64,000 nucleotides of DNA, from assembly GCA_949128115.1 (NCBI GenBank), contig OX421964.1, positions 12,176,892 through 12,240,891 on the forward strand, in the 5' to 3' direction. Shown here one piece after another: positions 12,096 to 23,612 of the stretch. The notes under the pieces are model-generated. The model saw only the letters and a list, made by a program, of their open reading frames with translations. It ran no database searches and was not told where the DNA came from. The position numbers and the translations under genes are program-made. The stretch is from Anaspis maculata. Lineage: Eukaryota; Arthropoda; Insecta; Coleoptera; Scraptiidae. Numbering within the stretch: the stretch's first letter is position 1; every line of letters begins with the position of its first letter.

Positions 12096-12145
12096 AACGC
12101 CACCATAGCTTATGGGTTGAAAATCTATGTGGAGCTGGGATTGCG
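12096..12145 (+). ncRNA. Twister-like structured element, copy D
   Basis: The closing stem is CGCAAT/ATTGCG, so its second pair is G-C instead of the C-G of copies A-C, a compensatory change. CATAG/CTATG and CGC/GTG (with a wobble) form the inner helices, and CTAAACGCC plus GTGGAGCTGGGA is retained. Its upstream 60 bp (GTATTGACGACAG..CGAACATAGCGA) is shared with copy E. Located in importin-beta intron 4, antisense. Confidence 0.4.
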
Positions 12146-12659
12146 ATTTCTTATTTAAATGGAACACGATTGCTGAAGTCGGGGAATATTACATAATATG
12201 ACGAATAGTGTTTCACTTTTTTTTTAGTCAATATTTTAGGAGATGGTAGAGCATCCAAAAATAATTACTTTTTGCAAAAAAAAATCAAAAAATGAAAATG
12301 GATGAAAAAATTACAAATTTTACAAAGATGACAAAAGTCAATATGACCAGCTTGTAGGTAAGCATCAACTTACTTTGTGTACCAAACCAAATTGGGTCGA
12401 ACTAATTTGTCGCCCAGTTTAATAATTGCCTTTAGTAGGTAATTATTTTTGTTTCAGTTGGTATCTCACAATAAAATTGTATTGTATATTGTTATTAATT
12501 TTCTCCAGATTCAATGGAGGCCTCAATTTGGCCATTATTACTCAAAAATTTTATACGAACATTCGAAACAATCGTTATTTACGTACGGTAACTTTACATC
12601 ATTGCTTGGAATTGACGTCCATGGAGAAAAGTTTTCCGGACACTTTGACGTGTATTCAC

Positions 12660-13560
12660 AAAATAACGTGAAAATTGCGACTTGGATCGTAATGCTCGTG
12701 CTCGATTTAGTAAAAAACGATACCTACTTGCCTTTTTAAAAATTTCTTGTATTTTTCAAAACTGAAATTTTACCAAAATTCGACAAAATTTGCCATGTAT
12801 TTTGCAAAGCAACGTGAAAATGACCCCTAAAATTGTTATGCTCGTGATATATTCAGCAGGAAACTATATCCAGCTCAAATTTTTGTTTTAAATCAAAATT
12901 TTCATTTTTTCAAACGCTACATTTTTTACTGGAAAACGTGAAAAATTCCCAAATCAGCGAGAAAGGCGAGTGGTACATCATTTCTTGGTGATTCGTCATG
13001 AACGGTTTGCTTCCGGTCTTGGTTTTAGCTTCACGTTATTCGTTCAACGTCCAGGAAGAAAGCTTTTGAAATTTTAAAAAAAAATTCTACCTTCCGTGTA
13101 ACTGAAATGTGAAAAATTCAACCAGAATCGTAATGCCCGTGCTCGATTCAATAGAAAAAGACAGCCTACTTGTCCATTTTTTTTCCGAAATTTGGGAGTT
13201 CCCAGCATTTTTCAAGACTGACAAAATCCCAAATTTGCCAAAAACAGCCAAAATTTCCAATTTGCAAAAAAGACGAGTGGCGAATCACGTCTTCTTGGCA
13301 ATTCGTACGCGAAAATCACGGCTAGAATCGTAATGCGCATGCTCGATTTAGTGGAAAACGATACCTCACAAGTCTTAGAAAAAAAAAGAGCAAAATTGCC
13401 AACTTGAGCCAGTTTAGTCGAAAAGGGTACCCCACTCAACTTCAAAGAAAATCCAACACCTCCGACATTTTTGAAAAACAATCATTCAAAATGTGCGAAA
13501 AACCATCAAAATTTCAAAATGTGCGAAAATACGAGTGGCGTATGATTTCTTGATAATTTG
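12660..13560. repeat. Degenerate dispersed/tandem repeat
   Basis: Phrases recur in the same order: AACGTGAAAAT.., ATCGTAATGCTCGTGCTCGA (12690, 13130, 13328), ACGATACCTAC, and CGAGTGGCG.ATCA.TTCTTG (12967, 13274, 13531). Spacing is irregular (about 196-443 bp), indicating an old, indel-rich tandem array. Confidence 0.5.
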
Positions 13561-14021
13561 CACAACCGCAGTACGTTTCCAACATCTGTTTCAGCCTCAC
13601 ATCGCTTGTACAGCCTGTCTGGAGGAAAACTCAACATTTTCTAAGTTCAGCAAAGTTGACAAGTTGGAACTCAACCTACTTTGAGTCGGCGCGACTAAAT
13701 GCCCTTGACAGACATGAGCAAAAATGGCCTCTCGTGAGGAACACTCTCTTGAATTTCAAAGCATGCCGTTTCTAAGCATTTTTGAAAGGTAAAGCGCCTG
13801 CGTTTTGAGGCAAGGGTATTCAAATTTGAATTTTTGTTCTACTGTCGTTTGATTTGTTTGGCGAAAATTCTACGATTGTGATTTGTTATCGCTAAAAAGA
13901 CTGCAAGGAAACATCTCAGTAAATCGTTAGAGACAGAAAAAGCCAAGAGTCAAAAATCGCTTTTGTTCTAATGGACTGGACTAGCAAAACGAAAGCACTA
14001 AGATGCCAAAAATAGACAAAC

Positions 14022-14359
14022 CTGGTCGGAGGTCGGCCCGCATCGGCGGCCTCGTTGGCCTCTATCGCCAGGTCGACTTCTTCGTCGCTCACGTTCGACC
14101 AGAACTCGATGCCCTGCAAGGCGACGGCATCGTTGTCCGATTTCATCGCCTCCAGGGTGATGGGGAACAGGGCCTGGCCCATGTACGGCTCCATGTACTG
14201 GTAGTACAGAGACATGATCTTGACGAGACACTGCAGGGCGGCCACCTTGATCTGGCTGTCCTGCGACTGCGTCGCTTCGCACACCACCTCCATGATGAAG
14301 TTGCGTTCGGTGGCCTTTTCGAAGTTTGCCTTGGTGAACTCCAATGAATTCAGCAGCGC
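14022..14359 (-). CDS. Importin subunit beta-1, exon 4
   Basis: This 338-nt exon encodes residues 208-319 plus two bases. The acceptor is TTTTGCCAG|GCG and the donor is CGACCAG|GTTTG. The sequence begins [20 protein letters not shown] and continues [51 protein letters not shown] and [20 protein letters not shown]. It ends [10 protein letters not shown], just before the conserved Tyr-Ala-Lys-Gly-Ala segment of exon 5. These are HEAT repeats forming the receptor's N-terminal arch that contacts nucleoporin FG repeats and RanGTP. The open frame and high conservation show it is functional. Confidence 0.97.
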
Positions 14360-15142
14360 CTGGCAAAACAATCAATTTTCCTTACTGACGAAAACAAAAA
14401 GAAAAAGTTTTTTTTAGTCGGTGATTTTTTTTTTATACAAAACTGGTTTTTGTTAAATATGTACAAACCAGTATTTCTGAGGCATAACCATTTTTGTTCA
14501 AAATAAGAGAAACACTGCTGCCAGCTTCACGTAAACTTCTAATCTAATCTCCAAAGAAATTTCGATGAATTTTCATGAATTTCAAACTTGAAAAAATGAA
14601 TGATTTTAAGGGTTTATTTTGAAGGTTTCATTATCTACAGGTTAATTATGACTGAATAATGTTTTGGTTACGGTATGCATTACGGGGGTCATGATTCCTT
14701 CAAGGTTTATAATGAATCCATAATTCCCTCTAGCTCATGCTAACTGCCAGAATTGACAATTTAATTTGCAAAACTGTAACTTTTTCAATGGGAAAAAGTC
14801 TGTTGCCCTCAGTATTTTATTTATGAATGCATCATTATAATTCCTTCAATACTATAACGGCTATTGATAGGCCTATTACCAGGATGAGAAGGCTTCAAAG
14901 AATTAAAAAAAAAAAGGATTTCATGTGTTGTTTTAAGATTTAAAAAAAATTGAATGATTTTGAGAGTTTACTTCCAAGTCTCCAATTTCCCTCGTTTTCA
15001 AGGGTATTATGAAACTTTCACAGCTAGCATGAAAGCCTACAGAGAGGCTTATTATCGGAAAAGAGGGCACAAAAAAAATCACTTTCATGAGTTTTTCAAA
15101 TAGAAAAAAAAAAGATTTTGAGAGTTTAGGTCTACAAGTACA

Positions 15143-16970
15143 TAGTCCGGTGGTTAAGCGCCAAAAAAAGCTCGAACTATGCATTTTGAGCTTAAGCAAT
15201 GCGCTTTTGGGGTTCGATTGGGGATCCCCATACCTTAATTTCAAGAGTTGGAGACATCGGTGCACTCGATGCGGAGGGGGTCTGGGGGGCCCTTGAAAGT
15301 TGAAGGTGCGGGGCTTCCCACCAAATCACTATACCACCACGAAATTCCTACTTGGATGTCATTAAACGACTTTAACTTACACATTGACAACATTTGTTAC
15401 CATGTCCCAACAGTTCTTCACACTGAAAAAAATTAATTCTTATGACAGATCGGAAAAAACTGTTTTTCTCAATTCTTCATCCCCACAACGAATAAACTGC
15501 CAAGTTTGGTGTCATTTCAGAATAAACGGCATCCTCTGGTTTCATTCACCGAGTCAAAATGTTTGTGAGACCACCGTGCAAAGAATGGCACGCCAAGAAG
15601 TGAGCATTTTTGAGCACCTCATTTAACAGTAGTTTCTTGACTGATACCAATCGATATGATTGATAATTTTGACATGGATGAATAACTTGAACTCTTTTGT
15701 AACGGTAATACATGTGAATGAAACTCGACACGAGCGTGGAGGCCTGGGAAATTTTTTTTTCTCCAGCGGTCGAATTTATTTCACGCCTACTGAGCGTTAG
15801 TTTGTTGGACTCAGGCAGGCAGCGTTTGAATAGGTTCGGAGACAAAATTTCCATATCTGTCTATGCAGCTGAGTAGCATTATTCTGGAAACTGATTTGAG
15901 AATCATCAAAGATTATTTTGACAGTCACTAGGTACCCCCATGGGGATTCACTGCAGGGATCATGGCTGACGACGGAGGGCATTCAACTTTTAAAGTGTTA
16001 TTTTCTATTTTCCTCTACCAACCTTCAAGGTTGTTATCATTTTGTACGTGTAAGTTTTCTTATGTTTGGAGAAGAAATAATTTAATAAAAACAACCGTGA
16101 AAATGACTGTCATAGTGGCAGAAAATAAGATCTTGGACGTTGAATTTCCTCCGCCGTTAGCCATCACCTCTGCAGTTAACCACCATGTGGGTACTGACCG
16201 GCAAAACAATCATTGATGATTCATAAATCGATTTCCAGAATTAAACTGCTCAACTTTTCAGAAAGATATGGAAATTTTGCTTCCAAAGCTATCCAAACGC
16301 TGCCTGCCTGAGCCCAACAAACTAACGCTCAGTAGGCGTGAAATAAATTCGACCGCTGGAGAAAATAATTTTTTTCCAAGCCTCCACGCTCGTGTCGAGT
16401 TTCATTCACATGCATTACCGTTACAAAAGAGTTCAATTTATTGATCCATGACAAAATTATCAATCATATCGATTGGTATCAGCCAAGAAACTACTGTTAA
16501 ATAAGGTGCTCAAAAATGCTCACTTCTTGGCGTGTCATTCTTTGCACGGTGGTCTCACAAACATTTTGACTCGGTGAGTGAAATCAGAGGATGCCGTTTA
16601 CTCCAAAATGACACCACACCTGGCAGTTTATTCGTTGTGGGGATGAAAAATTGAAAAAAACTGTTTTTTCCAATCTGTCATAAGAACTAATTTTTTTCAG
16701 GGTGAAGAACTGTTGGGACATGGTAACAAATGTTGTCAATGTGTAGGTTAGAGTCGTTTGATGACATCCAAGTAGAAATTACGTGGTGGTATGGTGATTT
16801 GGTGGGAAGCCCCACACCTTCAACTTTCAAGGGCCCCCCAGACCCCCTCCGCATCGAGTGCACCGATGTCTCCAACTCTTGAAATTAAGGTTGAGGGACC
16901 CCCAATCAAACCCCAAAAGCGCATTGCTTAAGCTCAAAATGCATAGTTAGGATGCTTAACCACCGGACTA
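15143..16970. mobile_element. Foldback palindrome 2 (~0.8-kb arms)
   Basis: Ends TAGTCCGGTGGTTAAGC and its complement are perfect inverted repeats. The symmetry runs inwards for about 800 bp per arm through GGGGTCTGGGGGGCCCTTGA and GTTTGTGAGACCACCGTGCA. A loop of roughly 190 bp lies near 15965-16155. A mirror pair of ~62-residue frames in the arms is a by-product of the symmetry. A diverged half copy begins at 41880 with the same TAGTCCGGTGG end. Non-autonomous. Confidence 0.85.
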
Positions 16971-17293
16971 ACAGTTTTTACCAGGATATAAGGGCTTTAA
17001 AGACGTTTCGGCAGGGTTTGATGGGTTTAATCAAGATTTGGATTAAAGGAATAAGTTAGAAGGTTTATCTGGAAGCTTTCAATTCGTCTCTCTTTTAAGG
17101 CAATCATGAGGGTACTTGGAATTTCAGTAGGGTTTCTTTTTCCAGTTAGAGTGAAGATTAGATGACTGATTTATACGTGAGGCTTGAAACAATGCATACA
17201 ATCTGGATTCTTTGAAAAAGTGTTGCTTTTCTTTGTATTGACAACAGCCATTGTAATGGAGCTATTGAACATAGCGGGAAGAGCTTTTAATAT

Positions 17294-17356
17294 CCACAAT
17301 GCTAAACGCCGCCACAGTTCAGGTTTCAAGACAACTATGCGGAGCTGGGATTGTGG
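17294..17356 (+). ncRNA. Twister-like structured element, copy E
   Basis: The closing stem is CCACAAT/ATTGTGG. Relative to copies A-D the variable pair is now A-T, a third compensated state. The core CTAAACGCCGCC and GCGGAGCTGGGA is intact, and AGTT/AACT forms the upper helix around a longer loop. It shares upstream sequence (TTGTATTGACAACAG..TGAACATAGCG) with copy D. Located in importin-beta intron 3, antisense. Confidence 0.4.
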
Positions 17357-18585
17357 TATTATTCATAATTATTATATACTCAAGTAGAGCTTGATGGCAC
17401 CGGAAAATGTAACTGGATGGACCTCGACTAAATAAATGAAGAGATTGAAAATAACATAGGAAACATTGGCAAACCCATCGCGCTCCTGAACCATTTTACC
17501 AAGTTTCACCACAGCATAACAGGGTATCCGCAATTCAAGTGCCAGGGTACCCACATCAAAGCTCAACGGCAACTGTCAAAATTTTGTTGGCATCAGAGTC
17601 CTCCATACAGTAACATAAAAACCAGAAAGAAAAATCATTAGTCCAAATTCAACAATTTCTCTTTCTGACAATTCTTCAGCTTCATTTGCTTCGCAGATCG
17701 TATACAGTCTCGTGTGAAAGTCCTGCACAAAATTCGTATTTCCGTTGATCAATTTTTGTTTTTTTTTTTAAATCGTGAAACAGGTCGATTTGGTTTTTAT
17801 CCAACCCACTATAATACTGTATTTGAATCAAACGGAAAGAAAAGGAAAGAACACTTACTGTATAAAAAAAACTTTTTCGTTGGCTGTTTTGAGTTACGAT
17901 GACGTCATCAATTTTTTTAAATAACTCCCAATTTTTTACAATAAAATTGATGGCTTTGGTTCTTAAAAATCGACCTGTTGCAGGATTTTTTCGAGAAAAA
18001 AAAACACTAACGGAAATATGAATTTTGTGCAGGACTTTTATCACCACACTTTATAGAAATTTGCATAAAAAAAAAGTTTGTCGCTTAGTATAAAAGATGA
18101 TGCATTCCAATGAAGACGTTTCCTGGTTTATGAACAACTTTTAAATAATTACAGAGGTCTTTAAGCGTACCTAAGTAAAAACTTGAACCCACAGCTTGAT
18201 AAGATTCGAAAGATATGATGACGTAAATGTTTAGAACTACAGTGTAGTGGTGTTTTATTAGCGAATTGTGGTTTCAGGCGAGATTCGTGACCCGTGCATA
18301 ATTATTTTGTCAAATATTGTTTACAGTTGACCCATCGTACTGAAATGTCTTTTGTATCAAGCTTGAATAAATAAGATTCAATCAGTGATTTCAAAATACA
18401 CTAGGTAACAGTTCTTGAATTATCTGTTTTTTTTTTCTGAAAATTAAGGGGCATTTTGCAAAATGGCTCAATTTATTTTTATTTTGACGGGTCCTACCGC
18501 ATTTTTCGGTATGTACCATCAATGAAACATGATATCGAGTTTTTTTAGTAGAGTTTAGTTTAGTCGACAGCTGATTTGAAAGTAC

Positions 18586-18891
18586 CTGGGTGGCGGCAAG
18601 TCGGACGTGATTGCTCGGTTCCATGCCGCGCATGCCATGTATGATGGCGGTCAGAATGTCGTTCGACTGCACCACCAGCACTTCCGATTCGATTTCCTGG
18701 CAAATGTAGCCGATGGCTTCCAAAGTGGCCTCCTTCTGCATCTCGGTCGAATTGACCTGGACGACGTTGTTGACCAGGGTGGAGATTAGATCGGGCCATT
18801 GCCTCTGCGGCAGTTCTGTCACGGCAATATAGGCGACACACTGGGCCGCCGATGACGGCCTATTCGTTTCCGTACCCAAAGCTCCCACAAC
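18586..18891 (-). CDS. Importin subunit beta-1, exon 3
   Basis: A 306-nt, phase-0 exon encoding residues 106-207. The acceptor is ATTTGCAG|GTT and the donor is CACCCAG|GTAC. The sequence [20 protein letters not shown] opens it, followed by [60 protein letters not shown] and VRLAATQ. GTE.RPSSA.QCVA and [10 protein letters not shown] are diagnostic of importin-beta HEAT repeats 3-5. It joins exon 2 across a 12.4-kb intron with no residues missing relative to the family. Confidence 0.97.
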
Positions 18892-20330
18892 CTGCAAATC
18901 AACACAGAAGACAATAGTTAAATCACAAGTTTACCAACACACACTTGTTAAAAATAATAACTCAGTACTTTCACAAGGGGAGATTTAGCTTAGATTATGA
19001 GCTTTGCTGTTCCACCATGTAACCTCGGGGCGGGTAGTAACCCGAAAGACGCTGCTCAAGACCTTACAGGGGGATGTTTCTGCACAGAGGCCACTTTTCC
19101 GGATGTGTCACCCATCCAGAAAGTGACTGCCAGCTGAGTTGCTACAAGCAGGTTATTGTATTTACCCGCAGCAAGCGCTGTTCATTTGGCTATAATATTG
19201 TATTTATTGTAAGTAACTTATGCCAAATTCAATTTTTTCATTTAGATTATGAATAACTCTCGAAATTGCTCTTTTGGCGTCGGATATAACCAATGAAACA
19301 CTCCGTATTTCTTGATATCAATATACGTAAACATTTTGTGAAAGAAGGCAGGTACTCTTCTAAAATTTTCTTCAACTTTTCGAGCTTTATCAATACGTTT
19401 TATCGGTATCAAACCGACTTCCATACTTGCGCCAAGATAACATGCTTTTTTATCGCTCGCACCAGAGTATCTCGTATTATTAATTCAAACATACATCTTT
19501 GAACTGCGCTGCTTCGCTTCTACACAAATCTGTAAACAAAACCGTAAACGATAACGATAAAGCGGCCTTTTTAAAACAAATTTATTTACAAAACGATAAT
19601 ATAAAATGCTCGATAAAATGATTGCCGAGTTTCCTTCAAAATCACCAAAAACGACCATAACGAATTTCTGTCGACTAAAAGGCGGCAAATCGCTGAATCG
19701 CTTACGACGGTCGAGAAATAAACGGCAGAGATTAATTTGAGCGAACTGAATCATCACTACTTGTTGCAGTTTTTATTATCTCTAGTGCTGTATAACTCTC
19801 ACGTTTCAGTCACATAAACCGCGCGCTTTATGGCATGCAAATTCCTAGTTTGAACGTTGTTGAAAAGGAGAAAAAAAGTTAAGTCGGATTTAATGATAGC
19901 AAAAGCAAAGTCATACCTACTACGCCCAGCAATTTGCCTTGTTTGCATGAAGGTAGGCAGGTCGTAAACAACGCACGCTTTATTATTACAATGTATATCA
20001 TTTCCGGGCAAGTGAGAAAAGTTACTACACATGTAGATGATAGTTGCTTATTATTTTAAAATTGACACTCTTCGAAAAAGCTCGGCTCATTATTGTAGTT
20101 GTTTTGTTGTTTATTGTTTGTTATCAAGGCAATATTTTAGTGAATTTGACATGCGAGATACATAAGATATCGATTAGCGTTTACAACAAAACGATGGCTT
20201 TTCTGATAAAAACAAAACAAGCGAATATGCCTCATGGGCATGAGGCTCAGTAGCGCACTTCCTTTTTGGAGGATTAGTGAACGCAAGATGTTAAGTGATT
20301 AGGGTTCTACCGTCTTGGGCAAAAAATTGC

Positions 20331-20720
20331 AATATGGCGGCCAAAATATCGACAGAATCATGAAATTCGGCTTGAAAATCAAAATGATCGTACTAGACAA
20401 GGGTAAGTTCCAAGTTTCATGAAAATCGTTCCACTAACAAGAGATTTCAATATGGCGGCCAAGATGGCGGCAGAATTATGAAACTCAGCTTGAAAATAGG
20501 AATGATCGTACGAGACAAGCGTAACTCTCAAGTTTCATGAAAATCTTTCCACTTATAAGAGATTTCAATATGGCGGCCAAGATGGTGAGGCAATCATAAA
20601 ATTTGGCTTGAAAATAAGAATGATCATACTAGACAAGGGTGAGTTTCAAGTTTCATGACAATCGTTCCACTAATAAGAAATTTCAATATGGCAGCCAAGA
20701 TGGCGGCCGAATTATGAAAG
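20331..20720 (+). repeat. 118-bp tandem repeat, ~3.3 copies
   Basis: The phrase AATATGGCGGCCAAGATGGC starts units at 20331, 20449, 20567 and 20685, exactly 118 bp apart. Each unit also contains AATGATCGTACTAGACAAG and CAAGTTTCATGAAAATCGTT. The spacing is regular and divergence modest. Confidence 0.9.
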
Positions 20721-20997
20721 CCAACCTGCCTATTTGGTCCTTGAGGACCTAAGCTATCCACCGGATAAAGTTCAATCTTCAACGGCTGTAGCTTTATTTC
20801 CCGAGGAGAAGTTCAACTTCATCGAAGTGCACAGGAGATCTCTGTTTTTTGAGAATAATGATAACGATGTATGGATAACAAAAATAGTGCCCATTGGCCA
20901 CCCTTGGAGACATCAGCTATTAATCGGAAAAAAGTTCCAAGACTCTTGTTTCAATTCTCGAGAAGGAGTACAGCGTCTTAATTTCTGCACGGACTCG

Positions 20998-20998
<1 letters not shown>

Positions 20999-21040
<42 letters not shown>
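20999..21040. repeat. (AGAC)n microsatellite
   Basis: About ten uninterrupted AGAC tetramers. The frame-independent repeat explains the GTCT-rich open frames on both strands here. Confidence 0.95.
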
Positions 21041-21044
<4 letters not shown>

Positions 21045-21339
21045 CGGCCACATAAGCGTCATTCTGTTACTTATATAAAAAAATGTGCTCCAACTGATTT
21101 CGACCTCCTGAACACGAATATCGGGTTCACTTTTGAATTGGAACATTTCTTTTTTATCGAAAAACCGAAAAAATGGTAGCCTTGTCACATGATTTTTAGT
21201 GATACCTACCTACTTTTTTTTTGTTATTGAGCGAACATGTTTCGTAATTTGAGTGCCATTATCCTTCAGGTACCTAGTATTGGCTATTTCAAAATGTTCA
21301 ATTACTATTTCGGCACGTCTGATTTTAAATTTGTAGGGT

Positions 21340-22070
21340 CGTGTAATATGCGCCGGGCCGTGGCTTTGCGGCAGTTTTCAAAAATCGATAACAATTGACC
21401 TAACGGTCGGATCGAAGTGGGGTTTTTGTCAAAAGAAAGTTCAAATTGTTCTCTAAATATAATGCCGTACATGCAGTGATGTATTTCATTAAGAAATTGT
21501 AGTTGCCTGCATATTGCAACTTTCTACATCTTACCGCGAATGCCAGCACTTGATCGGCGAAGCCGCCCTACACCAAAATGTTATTTTTGTAATTGTTCAT
21601 GATTATTTCGGCAACATTTTTCTTGATTCGCGTACCAAGGCCATGAGCTACCCATTCGAGTTGAAATATTTTCTGTATTGAATTTCGTTTTGTTCGGAGG
21701 AAAGGATATCAAGCACCAGCAAGCAACGAATAAATCATTTGCGGCCGAGCCGTAGTTTCGGAGTCATGTTCAAAAATTAATAACTACTAATCGGCACCTC
21801 CCACCGATGTGAAATTTTCATTAAAATAAAGTTCAAATCATTCTCTAAATATAACTCCGCATATGTATTATGGTAAAATGATAAGATCGGGTACTTCCTC
21901 GCATGTGATAACTTTCGAGATCAGGCCGGCTTCTGAAATGCAGCATTCAACGGCGATGCCGCGTCACACTAAATTGTTATTATTGTCATTGTTTATTATT
22001 ATTTCGTCAAGATTTTTCTTGGTTCGGGATACAAGGTCATGAGCTACCCAATGGAGTAAAAATTTTTCGC
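21340..22070 (+). repeat. Two diverged ~394-bp tandem units
   Basis: CTCTAAATATAA (21451, 21843), CATGAGCTACCCA (about 21642, 22038), ATTTTTCTTG and GGCCG.GCCGT phrases recur 392-396 bp apart. The second unit is followed directly by (GGAC)n. Confidence 0.75.
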
Positions 22071-22097
22071 AAAAACCTTTTCGTCTAGGACTAGATG

Positions 22098-22153
22098 CGG
22101 GGACGGACGGACGGACGGACGGACGGACGGACGGACGGACGGACGGACGGACA
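22098..22153. repeat. (GGAC)n microsatellite
   Basis: About fourteen GGAC/ACGG tetramers close to the right end of the Helitron-like element. Confidence 0.95.
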
Positions 22154-22529
22154 AAGCGAGGACAAAAGCGCCTTCCCGTTTGGAGAAGTGCGCTAAAAAA
22201 CTAGCCTCGAGAGGATCTATTGCTTCGCTTTTGGCATGTGTCTGCTAAAGCTTGACTTGCACTTTATATCAAAAGACATGCCAGCAGAACTATGATACTG
22301 GCCGAAAGCAATAGAGAACTATAAGGCCAACTCTGAATGAGTGACGTGATCTTATTTTTGGGGAGACGAACTGAAATTCAGCATCAGTAAAAAGAAACAA
22401 CACATTTTTACGTGATAAATTTTGATCGTGTAAGCTAGTCTTCATTTCTCTGGACGATACAAAAATGAACTCGCTTTAGAAGGATGAAGCTACAGCTTCG
22501 CCAAAAAAAGGCAGTGCCGCCGTCATTTT

Positions 22530-22745
22530 TACCTGTTTTAGTAAGCTTTGGTTTGAATTTGAATAAAATCGGTTTAACAGTTCAAAAGTTTTGCAAAAAA
22601 AAAACTGTTTTTGAAAAACAACTTTGAAAGCCTGTATCTCCGTTATTATACGTTTGCGAGATGTGTATATTAAGGAAAGTTCCCTTATTTTTCAATTTTT
22701 TATCTCTGTGCATTTTGTAACACTTATTCCGGGACACCTGTAGAT
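22530..22745. repeat. Fragment of CAGGGTG-end repeat family
   Basis: TGAATAAAATCGGTTTAACA..AAAAGTT and ACTTTGAAAGCCTGTATCTC match the terminal arms of the elements at 29.5-30.9 and 42.6-44.4 kb. It ends with GGGACACCTGTA. It is a single-arm relic. Confidence 0.55.
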
Positions 22746-22990
22746 GAAACCCCTTCCGTTAGTTTTCTAGATTTCCAACGTTTTCTTGCAGATTTATGGG
22801 TTTTATAAAAACAATTGAGTCATTTGACCAAATCTCATTTCATCCAAAATGGGTACCTTTTTTCAATTTTTCACACCTTTCACCTTTTTTCCCACCGATT
22901 TTGCTTTATTTTCAACTGAATCAACTTTTTTACAATTGAATAATTTTTCAACTTTTTTCAGCCAAATATGCACTTTTCTCCGATTACATC

Positions 22991-23370
22991 TACAGGGTGT
23001 TAAACTTCATTTGTTGATATTTCTAAAGATGGTACAGCATCAAAAAATAAGTGGGCTTTCCTCGAAAGAATTTATATCGGTAATGCATTACAACGGAGAT
23101 AAAGGCTTTCAAAGTTGAGTTTTGAATTTTTTTTTGTTATTGTAGCTTAAAATTTTATTACTGGATTTTGAGCAAATTTCGTACACGTCGTAAGTTGATG
23201 TATATCTATAAGCTGGTCATATTGATTTTTGTCATATTTGGATGTTATTTTAAATTTTTCTTTATTATTTTTCTAAATGTTTCGTTTTCTTTTTCCTTTG
23301 ACAAAAATACTTAATTTTCCATACTCCATTATCTCCTAAAATATTGGCAAAGAAACGAAACACCCGTATA
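22991..23370. mobile_element. Mariner-type MITE (TACAGGGTGTT ends)
   Basis: It starts TACAGGGTGTTAAACTTCAT and ends AAACGAAACACCCGTATA, an imperfect inverted repeat with TA at both tips. Sequence near the right end (ATTATCTCCTAAAATATTGGC) recurs at about 12.23 kb and 24.05 kb. Non-coding, 380 bp. Confidence 0.6.
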
Positions 23371-23612
23371 TCTTTACGTAACTTTACTGTAGTTGATCTC
23401 TACTGTATAGGTAAAAGTTCTGTGCAACCACAGCCTCGAGATCAGCCATCATAACACAAGAATTGAGAGGGAAAATAATTGTTGCTGTTCAGTGTATTTG
23501 GCATAGTTAGATGGAACTAAGCAAACATAGCGAGAACAGCTATTTGATATCCCCAATACTAAACGCCACGATAGTTTATGGATTGACAACTAAGCGGAGC
23601 TGGGATTGGGTT
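23371..23612 (+). repeat. Dispersed repeat, copy B (long form)
   Basis: The match to 5099-5345 is close over its whole length. It directly abuts the end of the mariner-type MITE and terminates with the structured hairpin. Confidence 0.8.
23552..23610 (+). ncRNA. Twister-like structured element, copy B
   Basis: Closing stem CCCAAT/ATTGGG, with CTAAACGCC, TAGTT/AACTA and GCGGAGCTGGG as in copy A. Located in importin-beta intron 2, antisense to the gene. Confidence 0.4.

Larger units (their letters stand above)
11777..14021. other. Importin-beta intron 4
   Basis: A 2.2-kb intron carrying the structured element copy D at 12.1 kb and a degenerate repeat at 12.66-13.56 kb. The remainder is unassigned AT-rich sequence. 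Confidence 0.7.
14360..18585. other. Importin-beta intron 3
   Basis: A 4.2-kb intron containing foldback palindrome 2 (15143-16970) and structured-element copy E (17294-17356). The stretches 14.4-15.1 kb and 17.4-18.5 kb hold no gene I can support. An inverted homology links 17670-17740 (CTTCATTTGCTTCGCAGA) and 18055-18135 with 10.5-11.2 kb, suggesting a shared dispersed repeat. Confidence 0.6.
20251..22195. mobile_element. Helitron/mini-me-like element with internal tandems
   Basis: The ends carry an 11-bp inverted repeat (TAGCGCACTTC / GAAGTGCGCTA). Inside are four 118-bp units, an (AGAC)n array, two ~394-bp diverged tandem units, and a (GGAC)n array. RGAC arrays equal GTCY on the other strand, the microsatellite reported for insect mini-me/Helitron-type elements. 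A related fragment with the same microsatellite and flanks is at 54362-54545. No Rep/helicase gene is present, so it is non-autonomous, and class assignment is tentative. Confidence 0.55.

Noticed and set aside
20331..20720. CRISPR-like array
   Set aside because: The 118-bp units repeat over their whole length with no unique spacers, and the context is an animal mobile element.
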